Program-made: the position numbers and the translations under genes
The notes under the pieces: generated by a model
Databases searched by the model: none
Seen by the model: the letters and a program-made list of their open reading frames with translations, nothing else
What the model was told of the DNA's origin: nothing
Assembly: GCF_001458415.1 (NCBI RefSeq)
Contig: NZ_CYSD01000021.1
Coordinates: forward strand, 62,001 to 126,000
DNA from: Tritonibacter multivorans
GTDB lineage: Bacteria; Pseudomonadota; Alphaproteobacteria; Rhodobacterales; Rhodobacteraceae
DNA: 64,000 nucleotides
Reading direction: 5' to 3'
In this document: piece by piece, positions 37,281 to 47,023 of the stretch
Layout of the letters: each line of letters begins with the position of its first letter
How positions within the stretch are numbered: position 1 is the stretch's first letter

Positions 37281-38921
37281 TCAGTTCCCCCCTTGGGTAT
37301 TTTCAGGCGTGCGGTAGGTGAAGCTGGAGAAGTCAGCCGTTGCCCCCTGCCCGGTGATGTCTTGAGCGGCCATTCCCAGGAAACAGCCGGTAAAGTTTGC
37401 ATGCTCCCCGCGCCCGCCTTCGTCCGACAGGATCGCGGCATCCAGCGCAGGGCCAATGTCCTGCCAGTCGTTTTGCCCGTCCATACGGCAACGAAACTGC
37501 AGGCTGCCGTAGCGGATCGTCAGGGACAGCCAAACTGGCCCCTCTGGCAACGCAATGCCATCGCCAATGGGATAGGTCAGACTGGCTTCGGGCCAGTCGC
37601 CAGCACAGCATTGAATGCCCAGACGGCGCGCGCCTGCGTCATCGCAGGAAATGTTGAGATAGTAGAACTGGTGGCGACCATAATACGCCACAAGCCCCGC
37701 CATATGTTGAAAATCAACCGGTTCAAAATCGACCAAGACCTCGGCTTCGACATGGTGTTCAGTCTGGCGGCGGGCGACCAGCGCCTGTTCAAACCAGGAC
37801 CCGATGCTTTCGCGGCCAATCAGACGCAGCCAGCCGGGACGCGCCTGCAAATCAAAGATCCGGTCGGGTTCCGGCGTGCGCAGCCACTGGAAATCCTGCG
37901 GCAGATCGCCCGGTTCGAAACGCGTGACACTTTCGGCGGGCAGTGGTCTTGCCGTGCCGCCAAAGGCGGGGGTCTGTTCGGGGACCATGCCGCCGCCCCG
38001 GCGGTAGAGCCAGCCATCTTCGGCCCACTCCAAAAGTTCAATTCCGCTTTCGCGCCCCAGCGGGGAATGCCGCCCAGCCCCGGTATCGGGCAATGGCCGG
38101 GTACACAGGAAAGAATGGACCATTGTTCCGGGTTCCGGCCCTTCGCAGGGCTGGCCGTGGCCGGTGCGTTGCAGCGGGTTTTCCGGCGCGTCCTTGGCGC
38201 TCAGCACGTGCCAGTTGGGATGCAGTTCATAAGGGCCATCAATCGCATCGGCGCGGGCATGGGTCACGGCGTGATTGTAGCCGGTGCCGCCTTCGGCCGT
38301 GATCAGGTAATACCTCCCCTCGCGTTTGAACAGATGCGGTGCCTCGGTGTAGCCCAAGGGCGAGCGATGGAAGATCTGTTTGACCGGGCCAACCAGCTTG
38401 CGGGCCTCAACATCATATTCCTGCAGCACCACACCGCCAAAGAAATCAAGCGGCAGATCACGGTGCTCCATCGTGGCGCGGTGGTCCCAGCGCATATTGA
38501 CCAGCCATTTGCGGCCGTCATCATCGTGAAACAGCGACGGATCAAAGCCCGAGGCGTTCAGATACACGGGATCGGACCAGGGCCCATTGATCGTCGGCGC
38601 GGTCACCATGTAATTCGGGGTATCTTTGTAGTTGCCATCATAGCGGCGGACATTGGTGTAGACCAACCAGAACAGCCCATCCGCATAGGACAAGGCCGGG
38701 GCCCAAACACCGCAGCTGTCGGGGTTGCCGCGCATGTCCAATTGCGCCGCACGCGTCAGTGGCCGCGAGACCAATTCCCAATTCGCAAGATCACGCGAGT
38801 GGTGGATTTGCACGCCCGGATACCATTCAAAGGTCGAGGTGGCCATGTAGTAGTCATTGCCGACACGGCACAGCGACGGGTCCGGGTTAAAGCCACGCAG
38901 GACAGGGTTTTGAAAGGGCAT
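37281..38921 (-). CDS. xynB: GH43 beta-xylosidase
   Basis: A 546-residue glycoside hydrolase without signal peptide, so cytoplasmic. The N-terminal five-bladed propeller shows the GH43 catalytic triad regions: GFNPDPSLCRVGNDYY (base Asp), SGFDPSLFHDDDGRKW (pKa-modulating Asp) and YTEAPHLFKREGRYYLITAEGGTGY (acid Glu). The last about 200 residues are the C-terminal beta-sandwich of the GH43_11-type xylosidases. It removes xylose from the non-reducing end of xylo-oligosaccharides after import. Its place inside an ABC operon supports this. Confidence 0.92.
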   Translation of the reverse strand: MPFQNPVLRGFNPDPSLCRVGNDYYMATSTFEWYPGVQIHHSRDLANWELVSRPLTRAAQLDMRGNPDSCGVWAPALSYADGLFWLVYTNVRRYDGNYKDTPNYMVTAPTINGPWSDPVYLNASGFDPSLFHDDDGRKWLVNMRWDHRATMEHRDLPLDFFGGVVLQEYDVEARKLVGPVKQIFHRSPLGYTEAPHLFKREGRYYLITAEGGTGYNHAVTHARADAIDGPYELHPNWHVLSAKDAPENPLQRTGHGQPCEGPEPGTMVHSFLCTRPLPDTGAGRHSPLGRESGIELLEWAEDGWLYRRGGGMVPEQTPAFGGTARPLPAESVTRFEPGDLPQDFQWLRTPEPDRIFDLQARPGWLRLIGRESIGSWFEQALVARRQTEHHVEAEVLVDFEPVDFQHMAGLVAYYGRHQFYYLNISCDDAGARRLGIQCCAGDWPEASLTYPIGDGIALPEGPVWLSLTIRYGSLQFRCRMDGQNDWQDIGPALDAAILSDEGGRGEHANFTGCFLGMAAQDITGQGATADFSSFTYRTPENTQGGN

Positions 38922-38962
38922 TATTGCCTCCGGGATCGGTTGGGTCTGGCGGATAGAGGGGG

Positions 38963-38996
38963 GCTCCGGCCCACAGGATTGGGTGCAGGCCGGAGC
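38963..38996 (-). repeat. stem-loop between the binding-protein gene and GH43
   Basis: GCTCCGGCC (38963-38971) and GGCCGGAGC (38988-38996), 16-base loop, 40 bases after the SBP stop. It has no T-run. Likely stabilises the abundant binding-protein mRNA and reduces downstream expression. Confidence 0.55.
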
Positions 38997-39035
38997 AGTT
39001 TGCCGGGAGGTTGGCGCTCCCAGCGGGAGGAGTTC

Positions 39036-40295
39036 TTATTGGAACATACGCGCTTCTTCTACGCGCTCTGCGGCTTCTTGCGGGGTGGTCGCCCCCGAGG
39101 CCAGATCCGCGCTGACGTCATTCACAGTGCCGCCAACGCTGGCACCCAGCGCCTGATCCAGGAACAGCTGGTGATAGGAGGACCCCGCCAGGTTTTCAGA
39201 GATCTGCTTGAAGAAGGGGTTCGCAACCTCGCCAGAGGAGCCTTTGGCCACAGGAATCCAGAAGCCTTCAGCCCCCGCCTGGGTCTGATTTTCCTGATTC
39301 AGCATAAAGCAAAGGAAATCCACCGCCGCGGGATCTGCGTCTTTGGTCACCAGCCAGCCGTTCACACCGCCAAAGGTCGCCGAGGCATCGCCCGCGCCGC
39401 CTTCCACCATCGGGAAAGAGATCAGCCCGGTCTGTGCGTCGGTCAGGCCATTGCCCGAGGTAGAGCCGCCCTTGGAGGCCAGATAGTCCCAGTTGCCCAT
39501 AATGTGGAACAGGCCCTTGCCGTCACCAAACAGGCCGGTCGCCTTGTCATAGCCAGCATCCATATAACCGGGCTGGAAGGGCTCCATCGCGGCCAGACGC
39601 TCCAGCTGTTTGCCCACTTCAACAAAGCCTTCGCCTGCAAAACCGCCATTTTCACCAGCGGCTGCGGCCTGAATGCCATCCGCGCCAACAATGCGCAGCG
39701 CCAGCATGGAATAGATAAAGTGCAGCGGCCACTTGTCCTTGCCGCCGACAACCAGCGGGGTGACACCAGCGCCTTTGGCGGTTTCCAGCGCGGCCAGGAA
39801 CTCTTCCCAGGTTTTGATGGCTGTCGGGTCAATGCCTGCTTTTGCGGCCAGTTCGGTGTTGTACCAGACCACAACTTCGGCCGCATACATGGCCATGCCG
39901 TGCTGTCTGCCATCAAAGGCAAACGCGCCAAGGGACGCGTCGGAATGCGCCGCCTTGCATTCGAGACTCATCAGCGGGCCAATGTCTTCCAGAACGCCTG
40001 CTTTGGCTTGTTCATAAAAGAGCCCCCCACCCCAGCTGAAGAAGATGTCAGGCCGCGCATTGGACTGCAGCAGTGTCGGCAGACGCGTCTTAAAGCTTTC
40101 GTCGTCCTGATATTCGATCACAATATCCACGCCGGGGTTGGCAGCCTCATAAGCGGCCTCGATCGCGGCGAAATAGGGCTTTTCCCCTTCGGAGTTGGTG
40201 TTGATCGACAGCATCTTCACCTCGGTCGCCATGGCGGCGGTGGCGGTGCTTGCCAGCAAAAGGCCCCCTAAGGCCCGTTTCATCTGCGTTTTCAT
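39036..40295 (-). CDS. ABC sugar transporter substrate-binding protein (MalE-type)
   Basis: About 419 residues with signal peptide (ends ATAAMA) and a family-1 sugar-binding fold: FETRLPTLLQSNARPDIFFSWGGGLFYEQAKAGVL, YAAEVVVWYNTELAAKAGIDPTAIKTWEEFLAAL, and FLCFMLNQENQTQAGAEGFWIPV. Two ATGs are adjacent (40298 and 40295); the second has the better distance to GGAGG. It lies just downstream of the LacI regulator and is the receptor of the oligosaccharide importer. Confidence 0.92.
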   Translation of the reverse strand: MKTQMKRALGGLLLASTATAAMATEVKMLSINTNSEGEKPYFAAIEAAYEAANPGVDIVIEYQDDESFKTRLPTLLQSNARPDIFFSWGGGLFYEQAKAGVLEDIGPLMSLECKAAHSDASLGAFAFDGRQHGMAMYAAEVVVWYNTELAAKAGIDPTAIKTWEEFLAALETAKGAGVTPLVVGGKDKWPLHFIYSMLALRIVGADGIQAAAAGENGGFAGEGFVEVGKQLERLAAMEPFQPGYMDAGYDKATGLFGDGKGLFHIMGNWDYLASKGGSTSGNGLTDAQTGLISFPMVEGGAGDASATFGGVNGWLVTKDADPAAVDFLCFMLNQENQTQAGAEGFWIPVAKGSSGEVANPFFKQISENLAGSSYHQLFLDQALGASVGGTVNDVSADLASGATTPQEAAERVEEARMFQ

Positions 40296-40352
40296 CATGT
40301 TCCTCCCAATGATGGTTTGTCCAAAGTTCCGATTGAGCCCGACCTCCTCCGG

Positions 40353-41381
40353 TCAGGGCAGGTTGTCGCGCAGAAACACATCGATCCCGATGTTTTCCTG
40401 AGCGTCGTTAAAGGGGTCGCCAAAAGCGCTGGCGGTGAGCTTGCGTACGGCAGAGCGGGCGATATGGCCCACGTCCTGACCGATCACCGCATCGAGACAG
40501 CCATCTTCCAGCGCATGGCGCGTGGCCAGCGACAGCTCGTGCGCAATCACCACCGGGCGCGGCACGGGCCGCATTTCGCGCAGGGCGGCAAAGATGCCCG
40601 AACTGCCGCTTGAAATTGCATAGATCCCGACAACGCGTTTCTGGTCACGCAGCAGGTCGATGGTGATGGAGTGGTTTTTCGCAGCAATAGAGTTGCCCTC
40701 CACCGCCGAGAGAATGCGCAGGTCGCGGTGCTCGGCCCCCAAGACCTGCCGAAAACCCATCTGCCGTTCCACGTGGTCGCGGATCTGCATATTGCCGGTT
40801 ATAATGGCGATCTCGCCCGAAACACCGCGCAGGAATTTTCCCATCAGGCGGCCCGCAGTGCGACCTGCGGCCATATTGTCGATGCCAACAAAGCTGACAC
40901 GGCGCGAGGACGGCACATCCGACACCAACGTCACCACAGGCACGCCGCGTGCCATGCAATCATCAATCGCGGACCGCACGCCAGGCGCATCCACCGCAAA
41001 AAGTCCGACGCCCTGATAGTCACGGGCTTTGACCTTTGACAGGGCTTCAATGATCTCGGTTCCCGAGATCAGAGGAATACGTTTGATTTCGACCATGACC
41101 TCAACATCCGGCACCGCGTCATGGGCCTGTTTGAGGTCTTCAATCATCTGCGTGACAAAACCCGTGGTCAGCTGCGGCAGCAGGAACAATAGCTTAATGC
41201 GGCCACGCACTTTGCGTGACAGGCGGGCTGGCAATTGGCGAAAGCCCAATTCATGGATCGCCTCTTTGACGCGTTGCCGCGCGCGAGAGCTTACCCCTTC
41301 CCGTTCATGCAGAACTCTGTCCACGGTCGCGACGCTTACATTTGCTAGCGTCGCGACGTCTTTCATCGTCGCTTTAGCCAT
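40353..41381 (-). CDS. LacI-family transcriptional regulator
   Basis: A 342-residue regulator with the LacI HTH (MKDVATLANVSVATVDRVLHEREGVSSRARQRV, about residues 6-38) and a periplasmic-binding-protein-like effector domain (VGIYAISSGSSGIFAALREM near 250). ATG 41381 is fixed by GGGAGGAACC; a longer in-frame start lies in the leader. It heads the xyloside operon on the same strand, so it probably autoregulates it. The operator was not found in its own leader; whether it also binds the pgi/glk palindrome is open. Confidence 0.9.
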   Translation of the reverse strand: MAKATMKDVATLANVSVATVDRVLHEREGVSSRARQRVKEAIHELGFRQLPARLSRKVRGRIKLLFLLPQLTTGFVTQMIEDLKQAHDAVPDVEVMVEIKRIPLISGTEIIEALSKVKARDYQGVGLFAVDAPGVRSAIDDCMARGVPVVTLVSDVPSSRRVSFVGIDNMAAGRTAGRLMGKFLRGVSGEIAIITGNMQIRDHVERQMGFRQVLGAEHRDLRILSAVEGNSIAAKNHSITIDLLRDQKRVVGIYAISSGSSGIFAALREMRPVPRPVVIAHELSLATRHALEDGCLDAVIGQDVGHIARSAVRKLTASAFGDPFNDAQENIGIDVFLRDNLP

Positions 41382-41540
41382 GGTTCCTCCCGTCTTTATT
41401 CTGGCGCTGAGGGCGCTCAGAAGACCATGACCGATTGAGGACTTATCTGCACGCCATTGATGTATTCCGATCAATTTAACGAGGCCGTGATGATGGGATT
41501 AAATCATTTTTCCATTATGACCCGAATCCTCCCACGCAAA

Positions 41541-41569
41541 GAAAAACCCCCGAACCAACGGCCGGGGGT
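41541..41569 (-). terminator. terminator of the chemoreceptor gene
   Basis: CCCCCG (41547-41552) and CGGGGG (41563-41568). On the minus strand the hairpin is followed by TTTTTC. It lies 63 bases beyond the stop of the minus-strand chemoreceptor. Confidence 0.8.
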
Positions 41570-41631
41570 CTGTCTGTTCTTCGGTTTCCACCGCGCGAAA
41601 AGTGGCGAAACCTGCGTTTGGTCCTGCCTCG

Positions 41632-44346
41632 TCAGCCGGTGCCCTGGAGCCAATCGTCATCGTCACCCGCCGCGTCAAAGCCCGCTTCAAACGCGTCCAG
41701 TCCGTCACTCTGGGTGGACGGCCCGGCGCCACCGCCATCGCCCACAATATGCGCCCGATCCCCGTCGGTCTGGAATTCCGACACCATATGCGCCAGCTTG
41801 GTAGAGTCGCTGTTCAGCAAATGCCCCGCTGCGGTGGCTTGTTCCACCATAGCTGCATTCTGCTGGGTCACCTGATCCAGCTGTGTCATCCCGGTGTTGA
41901 TCTCGTACAGACCGGTGGACTGTTCTTCGGCGCCATTGGCGATTTCAGACACCAGTTCAGCAATATGGTTCACGCGGGTCATAATCGACTGCAGCGCTTC
42001 GCCCGCCTGTCCCACAAGTTCCACACCGCTTTCTACCTGCTTGGAGCTGGACGAAATCAGGGTCTTGATCTCCATCGCCGCATCCGAAGAACGCTGCGCC
42101 AAGGCGCGCACTTCGCTGGCGACCACGGCAAAGCCACGGCCCGCTTCACCGGCACGGGCGGCTTCGACACCGGCGTTCAGGGCCAAGAGGTTGGTTTGGA
42201 ACGCAATGTCGTCAATCACAGAGATGATCTGCGAAATATGGTTCGAGCTCTGCTCAATCTCGGTCATCGCGGCAACCGCGTTCTGCACCACCTGACCGCT
42301 GGCTTCCGCCTCGGTGCGTGCGGTGTCCACGGTGCGTTCTACGTCCCGTGCGCCTTCGGCGGCAGATTTCACACTGGCGGTCAGCTCGTCCAGAGCGGCT
42401 GCGGTTTGCTCCAGCGTCGCAGCCTGCGCTTCGGTGCGATGCGACAGGTCATCAGAGGCCTGACTGATTTCAGACGCGCCGCCCTGCATGGAGGCCGCCG
42501 CTTCGACCACCTGCACCATGGTCTGGTTCAGCGTATCGATGGTGACATTGAAGTCCGCGCGCAGCTGCTCGTAGCCTTCGGCCAGCGGCTGTTCGATCCG
42601 CGCCGTCAGATCCCCCCGGCTGAGGCTGGACAGCCCCGAGGCCAGCGCCGCCACAGCAGCATCCTGTGCCTCTTGACGCGCACGGCGCTCTTCTTCGGCC
42701 AGACGGGTCATTTCTTCTTTCTCGACCAGACCATCGCGGAAAATCGACAGCGAACGTGCAATGCTTGCGATCTCAAGGCTCGCGCGTTCGAACCCGGTCA
42801 CCGGGCTGCGGTCGCCTTCAGCCAGACGTTCGGTTGCAGCACTGATTTTCTGCAGCGGGCGGGCAATCCACAGCTGGGTCAGGATCATTGCTACAACAAA
42901 CACCCCGGCCGCACCAGCCATAATGGCGAGCATATTCAGTTCGGCAGTGATGATCTCGCCGGTGATGTTCTGCGCCATAGCGGTGATCTCGGCCTGTACA
43001 GTCGTGTTCAGATCCGCAGCCAGAAGGGCAATGGTCAGAACCGCCGCTTCGGTTGCATCCGTGGCAGCCAGCGCCCCCGCTTCCGCGTCCAACGTGGCGA
43101 TCTTCAGGGCGACCAGCCCGCTGTTCTCATCGGTCAGACGTGCAATCTGAGTGATCGAGGAAAACAGCGCACCGTCCCCAAATTCCGAATATTTGGACAG
43201 GGTATTGGAAGCCGCGACAAGGCCTTCCGCCGCCAGGTTGACCTCTTCCATATCGGTGGCTGTGACAACCCCCAGGGCGCCGACCTGAAACTGGCTGATC
43301 GCGCTGTTCACATCCAGAAGCGTGGTCAGGAATTTGACTTCGCCTTCCAACAGCGCGCGGATTTCCTTGCGGTTGGTAGAGTTCACCATCTGAGCGCCGA
43401 TCATGAGTTCGAGACCCATATTGTCGATGGCGCCCGAAATGGCCCCATCAGCACTGTTGCGGGCCTCGATCGCGGCGCGGCGCAGGCTTTCTGAGGGGAA
43501 CAGGCTCTGTTTGACAACCGAAGACAGCACTTCGCCCGCATCGCGCAGGATTGTGGTGTCCAGCATGGTCTGGCCGCTTTCTTCCATGCGACGCACCAGC
43601 GCATCCAATTTCCAGATCGAATTGTCCGCGATCTTCTGCAGGGTCGCAGACATGCCTGCGTCTTTGGTCAGCCCCAGCGCAATCGCGGTGCCTGACAGCA
43701 GGTTCACCTCGGCACGGGCTTCCAGCAGGTTCTGCATCAACTCAAAATCTTCGTCGATCAGGCGCGACATGCTCTGATCAATGGTCTCAACAGCCGCGTC
43801 ACCGCCTTTGGTCAGATTGGCATAGGCCTGTTCCGACATCTGACGCATTTTCTCCTGCACGTACTCGCTTGTCATCTGCAGGTCCGAAATCAGAATGCTG
43901 ATCGCCTCTTCGCTGCGCAGAAGCGTGCCACGGGCAGAGGCCAGCTTGTCCAATGCCGATTGCGCGTCCAGAACCGCCTGTTCGAACTCAGGACGTTTGG
44001 ACTCGTCCAGTTCCGCAACATGGGCCTGCAGCGCGGTTGTTGTCTCCTCTGCCTCGGCTCGGATGGCGCTCAGCGCAAAACTGTCCTGCACCTTCATCAA
44101 AGAGATCAGATTGTTTTTGGTTTTGGTCGCAGCCGAGGTGATGGCAGAGCTGACCTCAAGACGCGGCAATTGTTCGTCCGTCAGACCGGTCATATCGGTT
44201 GAGATCCGTTCGAACACCAAGAACACCATGAACCCCACCGCAGCCGACGTCGCAGCCATTGCCAGAAGGATCATCGCGATTTTGGTGCGGATACTGGAAA
44301 AAAGGCGGAAACGGCGTTTGACCGAAGTCTTTGGAGATTTGGGCAT
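41632..44346 (-). CDS. methyl-accepting chemotaxis protein
   Basis: A 904-residue chemoreceptor. A transmembrane helix at about residues 17-40 ([21 protein letters not shown]) and a second near 470-492 ([19 protein letters not shown]) enclose an unusually large periplasmic domain of about 425 residues, rich in helices. HAMP follows ([17 protein letters not shown]), then the signalling hairpin with the tip [39 protein letters not shown] (given as a landmark in parts). The C-terminus is an acidic tail ([10 protein letters not shown]) without a CheR-docking pentapeptide. It is preceded on the same strand by two LysM solute-binding proteins, possible ligand receptors for it. Confidence 0.93.
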   Translation of the reverse strand: MPKSPKTSVKRRFRLFSSIRTKIAMILLAMAATSAAVGFMVFLVFERISTDMTGLTDEQLPRLEVSSAITSAATKTKNNLISLMKVQDSFALSAIRAEAEETTTALQAHVAELDESKRPEFEQAVLDAQSALDKLASARGTLLRSEEAISILISDLQMTSEYVQEKMRQMSEQAYANLTKGGDAAVETIDQSMSRLIDEDFELMQNLLEARAEVNLLSGTAIALGLTKDAGMSATLQKIADNSIWKLDALVRRMEESGQTMLDTTILRDAGEVLSSVVKQSLFPSESLRRAAIEARNSADGAISGAIDNMGLELMIGAQMVNSTNRKEIRALLEGEVKFLTTLLDVNSAISQFQVGALGVVTATDMEEVNLAAEGLVAASNTLSKYSEFGDGALFSSITQIARLTDENSGLVALKIATLDAEAGALAATDATEAAVLTIALLAADLNTTVQAEITAMAQNITGEIITAELNMLAIMAGAAGVFVVAMILTQLWIARPLQKISAATERLAEGDRSPVTGFERASLEIASIARSLSIFRDGLVEKEEMTRLAEEERRARQEAQDAAVAALASGLSSLSRGDLTARIEQPLAEGYEQLRADFNVTIDTLNQTMVQVVEAAASMQGGASEISQASDDLSHRTEAQAATLEQTAAALDELTASVKSAAEGARDVERTVDTARTEAEASGQVVQNAVAAMTEIEQSSNHISQIISVIDDIAFQTNLLALNAGVEAARAGEAGRGFAVVASEVRALAQRSSDAAMEIKTLISSSSKQVESGVELVGQAGEALQSIMTRVNHIAELVSEIANGAEEQSTGLYEINTGMTQLDQVTQQNAAMVEQATAAGHLLNSDSTKLAHMVSEFQTDGDRAHIVGDGGGAGPSTQSDGLDAFEAGFDAAGDDDDWLQGTG

Positions 44347-44738
44347 CAGGTCACCTGGTTTGCGACAACCTCTCACTCCAGCTGGCAAGCCACAGCCAGA
44401 AGAAAGGCGCTTGAATTAATAATCTCCATAAAGTTGGGTTCAGCCCATTTAACATTGGGTGAAGAGAAGCCGCATTTGATGCCGCAAAACACCACTTTCT
44501 TGGCGTGAAAGCATCAAAATTTCTTGAATTCTGGCCCCAATCGCCGATTCCGGTCCTTTTCAAAAGACGAAAGTTGCTTTGCCAGCGACACCGCCCTGTT
44601 AGCGTCGTCACAAACTGCAAGGGACGGGGCGTGTGATTCTTTGCCCCCTTCCCTAGCGTCGCAGGACACCTAACAGGCCATAAAAAAATCCGGCAGACCT
44701 AAGCCTGCCGGATAATTGTAACATTTCAGATGTTGGAT
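44347..44738. other. gap between LysM-SBP gene and chemoreceptor
   Basis: 392 bases. The right end has the terminator of the LysM-SBP gene (44682-44713). The rest presumably carries the chemoreceptor promoter: it becomes AT-rich from about 44400 to 44530. No gene or clear sigma-28/sigma-54 promoter is visible by eye. Confidence 0.5.
44682..44713 (-). terminator. terminator after the LysM-SBP genes
   Basis: ATCCGGCAG (44688-44696) and CTGCCGGAT (44705-44713), loop ACCTAAGC; on the minus strand the stem is followed by TTTTTTTA. A clear Rho-independent terminator. Confidence 0.9.
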
Positions 44739-45800
44739 TTACTGAAGCTTGCCCCAGAACAGTTCCAAGTGACGGGCCATGATCTCATCAAAGCGGCCGC
44801 TTTCGCGCAGCTTCTTAAGACCGGCATTCACACGGTAAAGATGTGATGTGCCGCGCCAATGGGTTTTGGAAATGATCACGTGAAGGCCAATCTCGGAAAA
44901 AGGCTTCTCCAACGGCTGCACCTGATCGCGCAGGTCTTCCAGCAGCAGGGTTTCCGCCCCCACAAAGAGGTTGAGCAAGGCGGCATCTGCCTCGCCTCTC
45001 GCAACCGCATGCAGGCAGGACGCCGCCCCACCACCAGGCTGCACAAGGGTGATTTTGCTGTCCCGCACCCAGCGGCGTTCGGGGCTGTCCAGATCGCCAC
45101 TGTAAAAACCGGCCGGGACGCAGATGGTTTTGCCCAGCACATCCGCATCGGTCTGATAGCTCATGCCACCGTTGACCTTTGAAAAGAACATCATCGGGAC
45201 ACTTACGATCGGGTCCGTGAAATGAAAGTTCACACAGCGGGCATTGGTGGGGTCTGCCTCGCAGTCCGGCTTGGCCCAGGGAAAGCCCATATCGGTCTCT
45301 TTCCCGGAAATCATCGAGTAATGCTTACCCCAGTCATCTTCCCAGGTGATGGCATAGCTGACCGGTGACGGCGCCAGCTCAAGTGCGGCGTTTACCAGCT
45401 CTGTCACCATGCCCTGCCCGGGCAGGTTCCGCCCCACAAAAGGTTCATAGTGATCGCCGGTCAGCAGTTTAAGATCCGCCGTCTCTTTCAGCAGAGGCGT
45501 CGCATCGGCCTCGACCTCATTCGGCGGGCAAGGAATGTGCAGACTGCGCCCCGGCACGGCTGACGGCCCCGCCAGTTTGTCCTGGTTGCGATAGTAGATC
45601 AGCGTCCAACGGTTGCGGTCGCCGTAATGCTTGTCTGCAATAGAGAACAGATTGTCCCCGGGCTGCACCACATAGTCCACATTACAGATCGCAAAGGCAG
45701 AGGTCGGGGCCAGCCCGAAGGCAGCCCCCAGACCCATCACAGCGGCCAAGGCCGGGCGGCGCAGCGCCGCAGGAAGCAGAGACGTGAGCGAAATAGCCAT
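44739..45800 (-). CDS. LysM plus periplasmic solute-binding protein, copy 1
   Basis: A 353-residue exported protein: signal peptide (about 1-38, ends TSAFA), a LysM domain (about 42-90: YVVQPGDNLFSIADKHYGDRNRW), then a family-3 amino-acid-type solute-binding domain (about 100-350) with DMGFPWAKPDCEADPTNARC and a DADVLGKTICVPAGFYSGD segment. LysM binds peptidoglycan, so the receptor would be tethered to the wall. Paralogue of the gene just upstream (10-base gap). No ABC permease is nearby, so a sensory rather than transport role is likely. Confidence 0.85.
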   Translation of the reverse strand: MAISLTSLLPAALRRPALAAVMGLGAAFGLAPTSAFAICNVDYVVQPGDNLFSIADKHYGDRNRWTLIYYRNQDKLAGPSAVPGRSLHIPCPPNEVEADATPLLKETADLKLLTGDHYEPFVGRNLPGQGMVTELVNAALELAPSPVSYAITWEDDWGKHYSMISGKETDMGFPWAKPDCEADPTNARCVNFHFTDPIVSVPMMFFSKVNGGMSYQTDADVLGKTICVPAGFYSGDLDSPERRWVRDSKITLVQPGGGAASCLHAVARGEADAALLNLFVGAETLLLEDLRDQVQPLEKPFSEIGLHVIISKTHWRGTSHLYRVNAGLKKLRESGRFDEIMARHLELFWGKLQ

Positions 45801-45810
45801 ACTCCCCCCC

Positions 45811-46887
45811 TTAGAAACCAGCCCAGACGCGGGCCAAGTGGTCTTCGACGATTGCCTGATACTTGCCGTTCTCACGGATGCCACGCAGACCATCATTGAC
45901 CATCGCCAGCAGCGCGTCTGCCTGCGGGTGGGTTTTGTGAACCACAGCGTGCAGCGGCTGGATCGAAACCGGCTGCGGCACAACCTGAATACGGTCAGAA
46001 ATGCCCATTTCCTTCATTTTGTCACGACCGGTGAATTCGTTCAGCACAACCGCATCCGCTTCCCCCTCGAGAACCATCTCGAAGCAATCAGCCGGGGTCG
46101 ACGGCACCAGAACTTCGATCTTGCCGTCTGTCATCCAGTTGCGGCCGTTCTCGTTGAAGATAGAGGTGTCATACCCCTGCGGGCGGCAGATTTTCAGGCC
46201 AAAGATGTCCTCATCGTTTTCAAAGGTCACCGGGCGCGAAGCGTCCGCAAACATCAGAGCAAGGATTTCAAAGATCGGGTCGGAAAAACGGAAGTTCTGG
46301 CAACGATCATTGTCGGGCAGCGCTTCACAATTCGGGCGATACCAGGGGAACCCGACGTCCAGCAGCGCGTTTGCCAGCAGCGGATCGTCATGCGCGGTCC
46401 AGAGGTCAACCCAATGGATTGCATAGCCCTGCTGCGGGTTAGCTTCGGCCATGGCGACGTTGATCACATCAACCAGCATGCCACCATTGTGCAGCTCTTT
46501 GCCGGTAAAGGGCTGGAAGTCATCACCGGTCAGCAGGTTCACTTTTTGACGCACAGAGGCATTGCCTGCAGTGATCTGAACCGGCTGCGCAGCAACAGGT
46601 TCGGCAGTGATCGCGCGCCCACCCGGCAGCCCCGTCGGCAAGCCGTTCAGACAGGCCAGTTTCAGCTTCATGCCGACCTGGATGGCCGAGGGCTTGGGAC
46701 CGATCTGATCAAGGTTGCCATTGTGGATCACCGACCACATGCCCGCATCTTTGTATTGCGCATCCGCAATCACCGAGAGGCTGTCGCCCGGCTGAACGGT
46801 GTAAATACCACCGCAGGTGTCGGCTGCCGCACCGGTGGCGGTGAAAGCCGACAGCCCAAAGGCAGCGGCTACAACGAGGTTCTTCAT
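45811..46887 (-). CDS. LysM plus periplasmic solute-binding protein, copy 2
   Basis: A 358-residue exported protein with the same layout: signal peptide (MKNLVVAAAFGLSAFTATGAAA), LysM domain (YTVQPGDSLSVIADAQYKDAGMWSVIHNG, about 30-78), a linker rich in Ala/Pro, then the solute-binding domain (LLTGDDFQPFTG...DVGFPWYRPNCEALPDNDRC). Shared FPW-PNC and NFRFSDPI/NFHFTDPI blocks show recent duplication of the pair. Ligand unknown; amino-acid-like compounds or small peptides fit the fold. Confidence 0.85.
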   Translation of the reverse strand: MKNLVVAAAFGLSAFTATGAAADTCGGIYTVQPGDSLSVIADAQYKDAGMWSVIHNGNLDQIGPKPSAIQVGMKLKLACLNGLPTGLPGGRAITAEPVAAQPVQITAGNASVRQKVNLLTGDDFQPFTGKELHNGGMLVDVINVAMAEANPQQGYAIHWVDLWTAHDDPLLANALLDVGFPWYRPNCEALPDNDRCQNFRFSDPIFEILALMFADASRPVTFENDEDIFGLKICRPQGYDTSIFNENGRNWMTDGKIEVLVPSTPADCFEMVLEGEADAVVLNEFTGRDKMKEMGISDRIQVVPQPVSIQPLHAVVHKTHPQADALLAMVNDGLRGIRENGKYQAIVEDHLARVWAGF

Positions 46888-47023
46888 GACTTCCCCCTGA
46901 AGGTTCTTTTTGTCGTGCTATTTATGATCCACCCGAGGCGCGCGAACTTGTCTGGCAGGACAAGGACACGTCGCCCCAGATGCTGAGACTATTTGTGAAG
47001 TGAGTGGGCGTGCGGCTCTGGCC

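Noticed and set aside
36252-40271. Very long open frame (over 1300 codons) on the plus strand opposite the ABC/GH43 operon
   Set aside because: It is antisense to four recognisable genes; GC-rich third positions make stop-free antisense frames. No ribosome site or domain supports it.
44530-44600. Possible sigma-54 promoter before the chemoreceptor
   Set aside because: GG and GC elements do not have the required spacing on the minus strand.
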